Positions 54,546-64,000 are shown, numbered from the stretch's first letter. The stretch is DNA of 64,000 nucleotides from Algorimicrobium hallyeonense (GCF_042657385.1 NZ_JBHSLA010000001.1:620001-684000), one strand, 5' to 3'. A program made the numbers and translations. Notes: a model not told the origin generated them from the sequence alone.

Positions 54546-56903
54546 ATGAAATTTGTTTTATTAATTGCCCTTTTTTGTAGCTATTCTATAAACGCTCAAA
54601 GCCAAGAATTTAATCCAGAAACTAATGATGTTCCACTATATCAACTGGCAAGTTATACCAATGTTGGCGATGCGGCCTACAGTATTGAAGATATTCAATT
54701 AAACAACGATTTAATTTATAAACCGTTGCAATCAGAAAACCACAGTGTGGGTTTTACGTCTGATAATTTTTGGATTCAGTTTAAACTAACCAACTCGCAA
54801 GCAACGGAACATGTTTATTATTTAGAAACAGCTAGACCTATTACAGATGTTGCCAATTTATATCAAATAGCAGCAGCTGGCACTGAACGTTTTAAAAGTG
54901 GCGACCAAATAGCATTTAGTGAGCGCCAAGTTAACCACAGAGCAACTGTTTTTAAAATTAAACTGCCACCTAATTCAACCCAACATTTTTATGTGCATTT
55001 AAAAAGTGATGGTGAAACCATAAACATACCTTTAAATTTATATAATGAGTCTGAATTTTTACAAAACACCTACCACCAACAATTATTTCTTGGTTTGTTT
55101 TACGGTGTTTTATTGCTTGCAGGTATAATTTATTTGTTTTTCTACATCAGTTTAAAAGAACGTTCATTTTTATATTACGGCCTTTATGTGTTTTCAATAG
55201 CTCTGCTTCAAGCGGCATTAGACGGATTATTATTTGAATTTGTTTGGCCCAAAAGTGGTTATTTAAATAGTAGGATGGTATTAATTACCGCATTATTATC
55301 CAATTTATTCTTGTTGAAGTATTGCGAACATTTTTTAAATATTAAAAGCCATTTTAAAAACATAGTTAAGTACTATCAAGTTATTTATGTCGTGATAATT
55401 AGCCTATTTGCATGTATTTTTATTAATGAATTTACTTTAAAAATAACGTATCCTATTAGTAATGTTAATGGCTTAATTAGTTTGCTATTAATCTTGTTTA
55501 CAGTATTTGTTATGCGTTATAGAAAGATTGCTTTAGATGCTTTTTTCTCAATAGGTATTTTGTTTTTAGTGATTGGTTTACTAGGTTTTGTCATGAACAA
55601 CTTGAGCATGTTGCCAAATAATTTTTACACTGAAAATAGTGCCAAATTTGGATCGGGTCTTGAGGTGATATTCTTATCCTTATCCATGACGAACCTAATT
55701 AGAAAGTTACGTGAAGAAAAAGAAGTTTCTCAAGCTTTAGCTTTAAAAAAATCAGAAGAAATTAGTGAGGTAAAAACCTATTTCATGTCTAATATGAGTC
55801 ATGAATTACGAACGCCTCTCAATGCTATTTTAGGCGCCACACAAGAACAATTGGAACAGCAAAACGGAGCAGTAGATAGTTCCTGTTTAGAAATTATTAA
55901 AAATGCCTCCTATAGCTTACTCAGTAATATAAATGATATTTTAGATTTTGAAAAAATTGAGAAAAACGAATTAATTTTAAAGCATGATGTATTCAAACCG
56001 TTAGAGTTACTACAGCAGATTAGCGAAAATTGGAAACTGCAAGCCGAAAATAAAAGTTTACACTATACGTTTCAAATTAAAGGCACAGTACCAAAAAGTG
56101 TTCTTGGCGATAGCGATCGGTTTATACAAATTATTAATAATGTTCTTGGAAACGCGGTAAAGTTCACGAAGGCTGGCACCGTTTCTTTTGAAATGCAATG
56201 CGTTGCTATTTCCAATACAACAAGTCGGTTTTCTTTTCATTTTTCCGATACTGGTGTAGGCATACCATTAAATTTACGGGAAGATGTTTTTGATAGTTTT
56301 AGTCAAATGCGATATGATAACAAACGCCAATTTGGTGGATTGGGATTAGGGTTAACTATTGTAAATCATTTAGTAAAACGTTTTGAAGGCAACATAACTA
56401 TTGATAGTGAAGAAGGCGTAGGAACAGATGTTTATATTAATATTCCATTAGAAATTAATCGGGAAAAACAGCAAAAACCACTAAATCCCCTAAATAACGA
56501 TTCAAATGCTGAAAAGCATATTTTAATTGTAGAGGATAATGTAATGAATCAAATGATTATGAAAAAGCTGCTACAAATGAACTCGAAATTTACATTTGAA
56601 GTAGCCGAAAATGGCTTAAAAGCTATAAATATGCTAAAAGAAACCTGCTTTGATGTTGTTTTAATGGATTTGCAAATGCCAATTATGGATGGATATGAAG
56701 CCACTGAAATAATTAGAAGTGGACAGTTGGGTTTAAAGAACCAAAATATTCCAATTATTGCAGTTACTGCTGATGCAATGCAGGAAACACAACAGAAAGT
56801 TATTGATATGGGTATGACCGACTACATGACCAAGCCAGTAAATAAAGCGCTCCTATTTGATAAAATTGGTAATTGTACTGCTTTTTTTGCTAAACCAGCT
56901 TAA
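54546..56903 (+). CDS. Hybrid sensor histidine kinase with 7TMR-DISM sensor
   Basis: The 785-residue protein starts with a signal peptide (1-18). Residues about 35-165 form an extracytoplasmic 7TMR-DISMED2 domain, and seven transmembrane helices run from about 180 to 385. Then come HisKA with phospho-His H419 (MSHELRTPLN), a HATPase (N box IINNVLGNAVKFTKAG, G boxes FSDTGVGIP and GGLGLGLTI), and a receiver with Asp708 (VLMDLQMPIMDG) and Lys in MTKP. It senses an external, perhaps carbohydrate-like ligand. No separate regulator lies beside it. Its end overlaps the convergent next gene by 4 bases. Confidence 0.92.
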   Translation: MKFVLLIALFCSYSINAQSQEFNPETNDVPLYQLASYTNVGDAAYSIEDIQLNNDLIYKPLQSENHSVGFTSDNFWIQFKLTNSQATEHVYYLETARPITDVANLYQIAAAGTERFKSGDQIAFSERQVNHRATVFKIKLPPNSTQHFYVHLKSDGETINIPLNLYNESEFLQNTYHQQLFLGLFYGVLLLAGIIYLFFYISLKERSFLYYGLYVFSIALLQAALDGLLFEFVWPKSGYLNSRMVLITALLSNLFLLKYCEHFLNIKSHFKNIVKYYQVIYVVIISLFACIFINEFTLKITYPISNVNGLISLLLILFTVFVMRYRKIALDAFFSIGILFLVIGLLGFVMNNLSMLPNNFYTENSAKFGSGLEVIFLSLSMTNLIRKLREEKEVSQALALKKSEEISEVKTYFMSNMSHELRTPLNAILGATQEQLEQQNGAVDSSCLEIIKNASYSLLSNINDILDFEKIEKNELILKHDVFKPLELLQQISENWKLQAENKSLHYTFQIKGTVPKSVLGDSDRFIQIINNVLGNAVKFTKAGTVSFEMQCVAISNTTSRFSFHFSDTGVGIPLNLREDVFDSFSQMRYDNKRQFGGLGLGLTIVNHLVKRFEGNITIDSEEGVGTDVYINIPLEINREKQQKPLNPLNNDSNAEKHILIVEDNVMNQMIMKKLLQMNSKFTFEVAENGLKAINMLKETCFDVVLMDLQMPIMDGYEATEIIRSGQLGLKNQNIPIIAVTADAMQETQQKVIDMGMTDYMTKPVNKALLFDKIGNCTAFFAKPA

Positions 56904-57436
56904 AAGTTAAGTTGCTGTTTTAAATCTGGAATGTCAACAACATCATTTAAATGGCAATTATCAATTTCAAATAAATCAGCAAAGGTTGTAAATGTTGTAT
57001 TATTGGTTCGGGTACGAATGGTTCCTTTAGGGAAAAATCGTCTTTTTTCTATGAAACTAACTTTATCAATCCATCCACAAACGGTCAACTCCCGTTTGGT
57101 TTTATGATAACTACAAAAAATATAAATTTCTGTTTTAAAATAGTCTTGAAGTTTTAAAAAATTGTTGGTGTAATTTTTCCTAACATCTGTTGTTCTCCCC
57201 ATTGTTTTTACATCAATAGTTTTGTTGTTCACAATTAAATCAACACCATTATCACACCCACCAGAACCATCTACTAGATCTAAATTAAAAAAAGACATCA
57301 CCACAGACTGACCAATAATACCCGTTAGTTGTTGTTTTTTGGTACCATTAGCCGTGAAACGCTTTCCGAAATTGTACGTTTTAACAATAGTTTCGCAATG
57401 GGCAATCAGGGTGTTTTCAACTTTTACAGTAAACAT
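56900..57436 (-). CDS. PD-(D/E)XK-like hypothetical protein
   Basis: The 178-residue protein has a GIIGQSVV helix, then GCDNGVDLIVNNKTIDVKT. This looks like the PD-(D/E)XK nuclease core: an acidic residue in DNGVDLIV and D-V-K in IDVKT. A HxxT-like helix follows. No methylase, helicase or partner gene lies beside it. It could be a nuclease or a non-catalytic member of the superfamily. It is convergent with the sensor kinase, overlapping by 4 bases. Confidence 0.6.
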   Translation of the reverse strand: MFTVKVENTLIAHCETIVKTYNFGKRFTANGTKKQQLTGIIGQSVVMSFFNLDLVDGSGGCDNGVDLIVNNKTIDVKTMGRTTDVRKNYTNNFLKLQDYFKTEIYIFCSYHKTKRELTVCGWIDKVSFIEKRRFFPKGTIRTRTNNTTFTTFADLFEIDNCHLNDVVDIPDLKQQLNF

Positions 57437-57533
57437 ATCGGTGGTATTTCATCGATTACTTACTGTAAGATACTAAAAATGTGTTGAGTAGCTTTTTGAG
57501 AAAATGAAAAATATAGGTTAGAGAATATTAAAA

Positions 57534-58388
57534 TTAGGATTTTTTTGGCGTCTTTATAAAAGAAATACTTGATGAAACAACAGTTTCAAGTGCTGCAGGC
57601 AAAGCCAAATTATTCCAAGGGTGTTGACCATTAAAAACGTGATTAGAATTTTCTATTCCAATTAACTGACTATTTATATTCCATTTATGCAATGCTTCTG
57701 CCTCCTTAAAGCTTACGGAGGAATCGTCAATACCGTGTATTATTAGCTGCGGAATTTTAATTTTTTTAGTTGCTGCTTCAATATTGAGTTGTTTTTCATG
57801 AGTTTTAAAATCTTCATAAAATTGATAATTATGAGGCATTTGCTGTTGGGTTCTACTGTTTAAAACATACTTAACGCCTTCTTCTCTCCATGCTTTTAAA
57901 TTGCCTATTGTTGCCGTTCTATCGGAAAAATTAGAAACACTGGCCCAAGTAATGAGTTTTTTTATTCTAGTGTCATTGGACGCTTTTAATATTGAAATTC
58001 CACCACCACGTGAATGGCCAATGAGCGTCACATTATTGGGATTAATTTCTTTTAATAATTCATTTTTTTCAGACATTAAAAAATTTAGAAGGTCGCCCAA
58101 ATCATTCAATTCTTTACTGTAATTATTTTCTGCAAAGGCTTCTAAATCCGGAAAATCAATTGGGTTTTCAGCGGTACCGCCATTATGTGAAAAATTGAAT
58201 TTAACAAAAAACAAATTAGCTTTTGAAAACTGTTCGGCTACCAAATTCCATGGTCCCCAATCTTTAAAACCTTTATAGCCATGACAGAACACAACCAATG
58301 GTTTTTGTTCGCCATTTTTATTAAAAAAAGCGTCCCAAACAATTGGTTTCTGATGCTTTCTATGTAAAATTAAATTTTTGTGTATCAC
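57534..58388 (-). CDS. Alpha/beta hydrolase
   Basis: The 284-residue protein starts with GTG. It shows the oxyanion segment VFCHGYKGFKDWG, nucleophile elbow GHSRGGG, Asp in IIHGIDDSSVS and His in SNHVFNGQ, giving a full Ser-Asp-His triad. It resembles dienelactone hydrolase or prolyl-oligopeptidase-like esterases. The start overlaps the end of the AddB-like gene by four bases (GTGA), so they are probably coupled, which is odd given their different roles. Confidence 0.82.
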   Translation of the reverse strand: MIHKNLILHRKHQKPIVWDAFFNKNGEQKPLVVFCHGYKGFKDWGPWNLVAEQFSKANLFFVKFNFSHNGGTAENPIDFPDLEAFAENNYSKELNDLGDLLNFLMSEKNELLKEINPNNVTLIGHSRGGGISILKASNDTRIKKLITWASVSNFSDRTATIGNLKAWREEGVKYVLNSRTQQQMPHNYQFYEDFKTHEKQLNIEAATKKIKIPQLIIHGIDDSSVSFKEAEALHKWNINSQLIGIENSNHVFNGQHPWNNLALPAALETVVSSSISFIKTPKKS

Positions 58389-61144
58389 GAAATCTTTTTT
58401 TCAATAAAATCTACTTTTTGGTTGCAAATTTCTAAAATAAGCTGTTTTAATTGAACTTCATAATCTGCTAATATCTCATTCGAAATAAGCGCTTCCTTAT
58501 CGCGACTTCCCGATTGTTTTTTTTGAAATTTTAAAAACCCGGCGCTTAAATTCTTAAATGAAATAATTCCCGCTTCTACAGGTTCTGTAAAAGGCTTTTC
58601 AGCATGCATTAGGTACGCATAGGTTAAAACCTGGAATGATTTACTGTACTTGTCGTAATCCGTTGTCAAATCGTCCCAATTGGTTATTTGTACTTTAGCA
58701 GGATCTACCCGACCCGATTTATAATCTATAATACGTATAATACCATTTCGTTTGTCAACACGATCGACTTTGCCCGTAATTCTAACCGGAAAATCCAGTT
58801 CAGGAATTTGTATTTCTGCAGTATTATTAAGTTCAATAGCTATAATTTCAAGAATGTTGCCGTCTTTTAAGTCGACTACTTCTAAATCTAAAAAATTAGA
58901 GATGTAGCGCTTGGCAATTTCAAAGACAATTAAATTTTTGCCTTTGGTAATATCACCTTCTTTATATAAATCTTTAAAATGTTTGGTAACGGTTGCATTT
59001 ATTTTGGGTTTCATTTCTGCAACCTGTTCCCAGGTTATTTGTTGACCTTCAAAAGGTTTGTAAAAATCTTCTAGTGTATTATGGATAACCGTTCCTAATG
59101 TGTTGGCAGCAACCGTTTCTTCTACATCATCATGTTCTTTTATTTTCAATACCTTCTGAAAATAGAAATCGATAGGATTCCGAATATAACTAGTTAAAGC
59201 AGATGGTGAAAACCCTCTGGCTGCATAGGTTTTAATCTGATTTAGAACATCGTCATTTTTAGCTATTACAATTTCGTTCAAATTCGCATCCATAGCAATA
59301 TCGGGAACAGCAATAGTATGCTTAATTTTATGAATGTTTTCTAGATCCAATTGGGTTATAAAACGACTTTTCTCACCACCTTTTAACGCATCAATTTCAG
59401 TGTTATAAATTATGAATACACGTTTAGCACGTTGTAATAATCGGTAAAAGTGATAGGTATAAACAGCATCTTTTTCTTTGTAGGTTGGGAGTTTGTTTTC
59501 CAGTTTTACATCAAAAGGAATAAAGGAATTATTACTTTTTCCCGATGGTAAAATGCCCTCATTAACGGATGATATGATTATGGTTTCAAAATCTAAAACA
59601 CGGGATTCTAGCATCCCCATAATTTGTAAGCCTTCTAATGGTTCGCCTTTAAAATCTAATGTTTCGGAACCTAATAGCTCTTTGTATACGCTAAATAGAC
59701 TGGTAATATCTTTTAGATGTTTATACTGATTATCCAGAAGCGTAAGCTCATTAAAAAGCGTATTGAATTTGAACAGATGCTCTAATGCTAATATATTTTC
59801 TTTTTTGTGCTGTTCTAAATGTGTTTTTATTTTTAAAATTAACGCTTGGCAACTCGTTAAAGCGATGGATGGGTTGTTATTCCAATTTCCAAATAAAAGC
59901 AGGAATAAGCCTTCGTGTTGAGGTGCTAAAGCCGTTAATCGCGTTAAAGATATGTAGATTAAATTATTCGACTCTATTATTTGAACCACCTTTTGCAAGT
60001 CGTTTGAAGTACCAGATTGGAGTAGTGGACTTATAAATTGATGTGATAATAATTTAATAACGTCTTTAAAATAAAAATCATTTGTTTCCTTTTTGTGGAT
60101 AAAGAATAACTGTTCAAAAAGGGTTGCTAATGGAATGGATTTTAAGGGCAATCCCATGGTGATATTCAGTGCATTTATAGATTCTGGTATAGAATTCAAT
60201 ACAGGAAGAAGCAGGGATTCTTCGCCTAATACAACTGCTGTATTATTCAGCGTATTATTTTCTTTATGGAGCTTTTTAAGGATGTTACCAATACATTTGG
60301 CTTGCCCTACATTTTTAGGCACACCAATAACCGAAATGTCTTTTGGTTTGGTGTAGTTGTCCGCTATCCAATTCATAGAATTGGTTTCAAAATAAGTCCA
60401 GTTTTTTTTATGTTGTCTGATAAATAGACTGGCATCATGATTTTTGTTTTCAAAAAAAGCGTCATCAATATCCCAATAAATATCAGCATGACTATTTTCT
60501 AATAGTTCTTGGATGATGGTTTCTTCGGCTTTATTTAGCGCATTGAAACCTAAAAAGACGTGATGTTTTTCAGGGTTTACTTCAATATAATTCTGAATGC
60601 TTTCAACAGCTTCCCTATAAATTAATCCTTGATAGCCCTTCTTTTTAGCAACGAGATTTTCGGTAAGTTGGTTGTAGTATATTTTAAGTCTTTTCCAAAA
60701 TACGAGATAATTTTTTATAAAATCGGTTTGGTTGGTATCTACGGACCAGTGGTTTATTTCTTTTATAGCACTTAAATAGTCGAATATCTTTTCTTGAGGA
60801 ATAAGATATCTGTCAATTTCATTAAAATCTTGAAGTAGTATTTGTGCCCATTTAGAAAAGGTATCAAAACTATCGGGATTTTTCGTGTTGTGAACTTGAA
60901 GGTAAGTTTCGTAAAACTCAAAAAGTAATTCGGTATTGGATATCGCTTTAAGTTGTGAAAGTTCTTCTACAAACTCTTCAATACTTAGTATAGTTGGAGA
61001 AAATATAGGTTGTAATAATGACGTGGATAATTCATGTTTTAAAAACACACCAGCACGTTTGCTAGGCAGAATAAGTGTAATATTGGAAATATCAACTTGC
61101 TTTTTGTCTAAATCGGCAAGGACGTCATGTATAAAAGTTGTCAT
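58385..61144 (-). CDS. AddB-like PD-(D/E)XK nuclease/helicase-related protein
   Basis: The 919-residue protein resembles the AddB subunit of AddAB recombination nucleases. The N-terminal LILPSKRAGVFLKHEL block has lost the Walker A motif, as in AddB's inactive helicase domain, and the C-terminal nuclease domain has GTVIHNTLEDFYKPF, ITGKVDRVDKRNGIIRIIDYKSGR (the D-x(n)-DYK motif) and FQVLTYAYL. No cysteine cluster for the iron-sulfur site is visible. AddA, its usual partner, is not beside it. It probably acts in double-strand-break repair. Confidence 0.85.
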   Translation of the reverse strand: MTTFIHDVLADLDKKQVDISNITLILPSKRAGVFLKHELSTSLLQPIFSPTILSIEEFVEELSQLKAISNTELLFEFYETYLQVHNTKNPDSFDTFSKWAQILLQDFNEIDRYLIPQEKIFDYLSAIKEINHWSVDTNQTDFIKNYLVFWKRLKIYYNQLTENLVAKKKGYQGLIYREAVESIQNYIEVNPEKHHVFLGFNALNKAEETIIQELLENSHADIYWDIDDAFFENKNHDASLFIRQHKKNWTYFETNSMNWIADNYTKPKDISVIGVPKNVGQAKCIGNILKKLHKENNTLNNTAVVLGEESLLLPVLNSIPESINALNITMGLPLKSIPLATLFEQLFFIHKKETNDFYFKDVIKLLSHQFISPLLQSGTSNDLQKVVQIIESNNLIYISLTRLTALAPQHEGLFLLLFGNWNNNPSIALTSCQALILKIKTHLEQHKKENILALEHLFKFNTLFNELTLLDNQYKHLKDITSLFSVYKELLGSETLDFKGEPLEGLQIMGMLESRVLDFETIIISSVNEGILPSGKSNNSFIPFDVKLENKLPTYKEKDAVYTYHFYRLLQRAKRVFIIYNTEIDALKGGEKSRFITQLDLENIHKIKHTIAVPDIAMDANLNEIVIAKNDDVLNQIKTYAARGFSPSALTSYIRNPIDFYFQKVLKIKEHDDVEETVAANTLGTVIHNTLEDFYKPFEGQQITWEQVAEMKPKINATVTKHFKDLYKEGDITKGKNLIVFEIAKRYISNFLDLEVVDLKDGNILEIIAIELNNTAEIQIPELDFPVRITGKVDRVDKRNGIIRIIDYKSGRVDPAKVQITNWDDLTTDYDKYSKSFQVLTYAYLMHAEKPFTEPVEAGIISFKNLSAGFLKFQKKQSGSRDKEALISNEILADYEVQLKQLILEICNQKVDFIEKKIS

Positions 61145-61156
61145 ATTATAAAAATA

Positions 61157-61186
61157 AAAAACGCTCCGAATATTCGGAGCGTTTTT
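61157..61186 (-). terminator. Rho-independent terminator after the TSP3-OmpA gene
   Basis: AAAAACGCTCCGAA and TTCGGAGCGTTTTT form a perfect inverted repeat with a two-base centre and T-runs on both strands. It lies 23 bases after the porin stop and just upstream of the AddB-like gene, so it insulates the two. Confidence 0.9.
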
Positions 61187-61208
61187 CTATTTATTTATGT
61201 GAAATAAA

Positions 61209-62573
61209 TTATTTCACTAAATTGATTTCTACACGTCTGTTGTTAGCTCTACCTGCTCTAGTTTTATTAGAGTCAATTGGTTTAGCCTCTCCAAAACCTT
61301 TAGAAGATAATCTAAACTGATCAATACCATTATTAGTTAAGTAATCTTTTACAGATAACGCTCTAGCTTCAGATAAGTTCATGTTTAATTTCTCGCTACC
61401 AACACTATCCGTATGACCTTCTACTGTAAATTTAGCATTAGGATACTCATTTAAGATAGCAATAATATCTGCAAGTACTTTTTCAGATTGTGTTTTGATA
61501 GTAGATTTACCTGTATCAAATAAGATTGTTTTAGCGTAAGCATTTAAAGCTTTTTGTACAGCTTCAGTTACTTCTGGACAACCATTGTTTGCAACAGTAC
61601 CTACTTTGTCTGGACATAAATCATCTTTATCAGCAACACCGTCACCATCTCTATCTGGCCAAGGACAACCTTTGTTAGCTGCAGGACCTGCTACATTTGG
61701 ACATTCGTCTAAATGATCAGCAACACCGTCACCATCAGCATCAGGACAACCGTTTAAAGATTTTAAACCAGCAACTGTTGGACAATCATCGTCTTTATCA
61801 GCGATACCGTCACCATCAGTGTCAGGACATCCATTAAATTCAGCTGGACCAGCTTCATTTGGACAAGAATCTTTACTATCTTCAATACCGTCACCATCCG
61901 TATCAGGACAACCGTTGAAAGCTGCTAAACCAAATACTTCTGGACAAGCGTCATCTTTATCATATATTCCATCACCGTCAGTATCTTTACCTCCAAATTT
62001 GAAAGTAACACCAGCAGTATGTTGCATGTGAGAATCTAAATAATCTTCGAAAGCATGCTTGTAAGCAGATTGAACTGTAATACCAACATTTTCGTTAACC
62101 CAGAAATTAATTCCTAAAGTTCCGTTTAATGTTCCAGCACCAATTTCGTCAACCCATGTGTAACCACCACCTACTCCTAAGTAAGGGTCTAACCATGATG
62201 AGTCTAATAATTGACCAAAACTGTATTTTACAATACCGTCCAGTCCGAAATAAGTTACTTCATCATATCTAGCTCTGTCATCTCCAAATTTATCAATTTT
62301 GTTTAAAGAAGCTGTTGCGCCTAATGTGAATCCATTACTTAAGTAACGACCTACCGTTAATGAAGATAATGAAGGTAAAATGTTCCAGTGGTCTGTAGCA
62401 TTAAAATACTCATCAAAATAATCACCAAGAGGTGCATCTTCACCTGTAGGATAGAAATCGACTGCGTTTACTCCAAGGCTTATTGCCCAAGGGTTGTTTT
62501 CATCTTGTGCGTACGTGTTACTCATACCTAACATAAGTAACATAGCGAACAATAATCTGCTAAGATTTTTCAT
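61209..62573 (-). CDS. OmpA family porin with thrombospondin type 3 repeats
   Basis: ATG 62573 opens a signal peptide (MKNLSRLLFAMLLMLGMSNTYAQ); a TTG two codons earlier is rejected. The 454 residues have an N-terminal 8-strand beta-barrel (about 25-195), then five Ca-binding TSP3 repeats (DTDGDGIYDKDDACP and related) and a C-terminal peptidoglycan-binding OmpA domain (FTVEGHTDSVGSEKLNMNLS to NNRRVEINLVK). It is a major outer membrane protein anchor; the strong promoter agrees with high expression. Confidence 0.95.
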   Translation of the reverse strand: MKNLSRLLFAMLLMLGMSNTYAQDENNPWAISLGVNAVDFYPTGEDAPLGDYFDEYFNATDHWNILPSLSSLTVGRYLSNGFTLGATASLNKIDKFGDDRARYDEVTYFGLDGIVKYSFGQLLDSSWLDPYLGVGGGYTWVDEIGAGTLNGTLGINFWVNENVGITVQSAYKHAFEDYLDSHMQHTAGVTFKFGGKDTDGDGIYDKDDACPEVFGLAAFNGCPDTDGDGIEDSKDSCPNEAGPAEFNGCPDTDGDGIADKDDDCPTVAGLKSLNGCPDADGDGVADHLDECPNVAGPAANKGCPWPDRDGDGVADKDDLCPDKVGTVANNGCPEVTEAVQKALNAYAKTILFDTGKSTIKTQSEKVLADIIAILNEYPNAKFTVEGHTDSVGSEKLNMNLSEARALSVKDYLTNNGIDQFRLSSKGFGEAKPIDSNKTRAGRANNRRVEINLVK

Positions 62574-62608
62574 ATTCAAAAATTTAATTTTTAAGTGTTA
62601 ATTGTAAA

Positions 62609-62639
62609 CAAAAGTAAGTTGTTAAATATTATTAACAAA
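62609..62639 (-). promoter_or_regulatory. Strong promoter of the TSP3-OmpA gene
   Basis: On the minus strand, TTTG, a 19-base spacer and TACTTTTG match both boxes of the Bacteroidota consensus. It is the best-matching promoter in the window, 36 bases before the ATG. Confidence 0.7.
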
Positions 62640-62696
62640 GACAAATATAGAAAAATATTGTATAATTCCCCTAAAATCTGCTTGTTTGTCCATATT

Positions 62697-63890
62697 TTAA
62701 ATAATTTCTAATTGTTTGCCGACTTTTATAAAAGCAGAAATGGCTTGATCCAAATGCTCTTTTTCATGTGCGGCCGATAGTTGCACTCGAATACGTGCTT
62801 TATCCTTTGGTACTACTGGAAAAAAGAAGCCAATAACATAAATACCTTCTTTAAGTAACATATTTGCCATATTTTGCGATAATTTTGCGTCATATAACAT
62901 AATAGGAACAATAGCCGAGTCGCCGTCCACAATATCAAAACCTGCTTTTTTAATACCTGCTTTAAAGTATTCTGTGTTCCACGCTAGTTTATCACGTAAG
63001 GTAGTATCTTTAGATAGCATATCAAACACCTTTATAGACGCACCAACAATAGCTGGTGCTAAAGAATTTGAAAATAAATAAGGTCTAGAACGTTGACGTA
63101 ATATTTCAATAATTTCTTTTTTAGCTGTAGTATAACCTCCCATAGCTCCACCCATGGCTTTTCCTAAAGTTCCAGTAATGATATCAACACGATCCATAAC
63201 ACCTTTTTCTTCAAGGGTTCCACGTCCTGTTTTTCCTATAAAACCTGTAGCATGACATTCATCAATCATTACCATAGCATCATATTTATCCGCTAAATCG
63301 CAAATTTCATCTAGAGGTGCTAACAAACCGTCCATAGAAAAAACACCATCTGTAACTATAATTTTATGGCGCGCACCGTTTTTATTAGCGGCAATTAATT
63401 GTTTTTCCAAATCTTCCATATCATTATTTTGGTATCGATATCGGGCGGCCTTACATAAACGAACACCATCAATTATAGACGCGTGATTTAAAGAATCAGA
63501 AATGATAGCGTCTTCTTTGTCAAACAAAGGTTCAAAAACACCACCATTAGCATCAAAAGCGGCGGCGTATAATATGGTGTCTTCCGTTCCGTAAAAATCG
63601 GCTATTTTTTGTTCTAATTCTTTGTGGATATCTTGTGTTCCACAAATAAAACGCACTGAAGATAAACCAAATCCATGTGTATCCATAACATCTTTTGCTG
63701 CTTGAATAACATCTGGGTGTGAGGACAACCCTAAATAATTATTCGCACAAAAGTTTAAAACCGTCTCGCCTGTGCTTAATGTAATTTGCGCTCCTTGTGC
63801 AGAGGTAATGACACGCTCGGTTTTATAAAGTCCGTTGTCTTTTATTTCTTCTAACTCGTTCTCTAGGTGTTGTTGAATTTTTCCGTACAT
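62697..63890 (-). CDS. kbl: Glycine C-acetyltransferase (2-amino-3-ketobutyrate CoA ligase)
   Basis: This PLP enzyme cleaves 2-amino-3-oxobutyrate with CoA into glycine and acetyl-CoA during threonine breakdown. The 397 residues match, with the PLP Lys K244 in GTLGKAMGG and the segments FCANNYLGLSSHPDV and DECHATGFIGKTGRG. Threonine dehydrogenase is not in this window. The gene has a -7 element at 63908 and stands alone. Confidence 0.95.
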   Translation of the reverse strand: MYGKIQQHLENELEEIKDNGLYKTERVITSAQGAQITLSTGETVLNFCANNYLGLSSHPDVIQAAKDVMDTHGFGLSSVRFICGTQDIHKELEQKIADFYGTEDTILYAAAFDANGGVFEPLFDKEDAIISDSLNHASIIDGVRLCKAARYRYQNNDMEDLEKQLIAANKNGARHKIIVTDGVFSMDGLLAPLDEICDLADKYDAMVMIDECHATGFIGKTGRGTLEEKGVMDRVDIITGTLGKAMGGAMGGYTTAKKEIIEILRQRSRPYLFSNSLAPAIVGASIKVFDMLSKDTTLRDKLAWNTEYFKAGIKKAGFDIVDGDSAIVPIMLYDAKLSQNMANMLLKEGIYVIGFFFPVVPKDKARIRVQLSAAHEKEHLDQAISAFIKVGKQLEII

Positions 63891-63907
63891 AATCTTTAAT
63901 GTTTTTA

Positions 63908-63915
63908 CAAAGTTA
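63908..63915 (-). promoter_or_regulatory. -7 element of the kbl promoter
   Basis: On the minus strand TAACTTTG matches TAnnTTTG, 17 bases before the ATG. A TTG lies only 14 bases upstream, short of the usual spacing. Confidence 0.45.
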
Positions 63916-64000
63916 AAATTCTTTTATAGCAATGCCATCATTTATATAGATAAGTATTTTTTTAGTGACTTGAAAGTTCATAACCTTTAAAATAGATTCA

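Overview
This window reads as ordinary chromosome from a flavobacterium (phylum Bacteroidota, family Flavobacteriaceae). The evidence is the AT-rich sequence, Bacteroidota-type promoters (TAnnTTTG at -7, sometimes with TTG at -33), and the near absence of Shine-Dalgarno sites. Lineage-specific proteins agree: type IX secretion (T9SS) C-terminal domains, a lipoprotein TamA (TamL) beside TamB, a PID-CTERM sorting peptide, a DUF6150 'septoil knot' protein and an OmpA porin with thrombospondin type-3 calcium repeats. I cannot name the genus. I see no phage, integrase, insertion sequence, rRNA operon or CRISPR array.

Layout. 1-6.5 kb: a PD40 lipoprotein, an M28 peptidase, a DUF4345 membrane protein, dusB, a lolE/ftsX-type permease, rbfA and methylmalonyl-CoA epimerase. 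6.5-9 kb: a CAU-anticodon tRNA and an accessory stretch with an orphan membrane protein, the septoil-knot protein, a patatin and a 48-residue basic protein. 9-16.5 kb: the tamB-tamL envelope assembly pair. 16.5-22.7 kb: a PID-CTERM peptide, ribE, pdxA and the lipid/ribosome cluster yceD-rpmF-fabH-accB-accC. 23-33 kb: a secreted metzincin protease, a flavoenzyme/mtgA/Gre-like operon, an ABC ATPase, and a secreted FG-GAP/ASPIC protein beside a diheme cytochrome lipoprotein. 33-46 kb: asd, mscL, tdk-alr, a conserved unknown, rsmI, a disulfide-reductase-like flavoprotein with a uracil-DNA glycosylase, an M28 peptidase, an AhpD-like protein, OsmC, recJ and an OmpA protein. 46-54 kb: a small cysteine-containing protein behind a metalloregulator-like operator, a lipoprotein, an MFS exporter, lpxH, queD, a 2OG oxygenase, two tiny membrane proteins, a MATE pump, a GNAT acetyltransferase and a universal stress protein. 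54-64 kb: tRNA-Ala(GGC), a hybrid sensor kinase, a PD-(D/E)XK-like protein, an alpha/beta hydrolase, an AddB-like nuclease, the TSP3-OmpA porin and kbl.

Several groups work together. TamB and TamL form an envelope export/assembly conduit. FabH, AccB and AccC start fatty acid synthesis, and YceD and L32 are their usual neighbours. RbfA, DusB and RsmI mature the ribosome and tRNA. I found no large undescribed system. The most interesting signals are small: a 23-bp perfect palindrome over the promoter of the small Cys protein, two tandem micro-membrane proteins, the knotted repeat protein, a minimal PID-CTERM protein with a structured leader, an isolated PD-(D/E)XK-like gene, and a 67-bp tandem duplication at the left edge.
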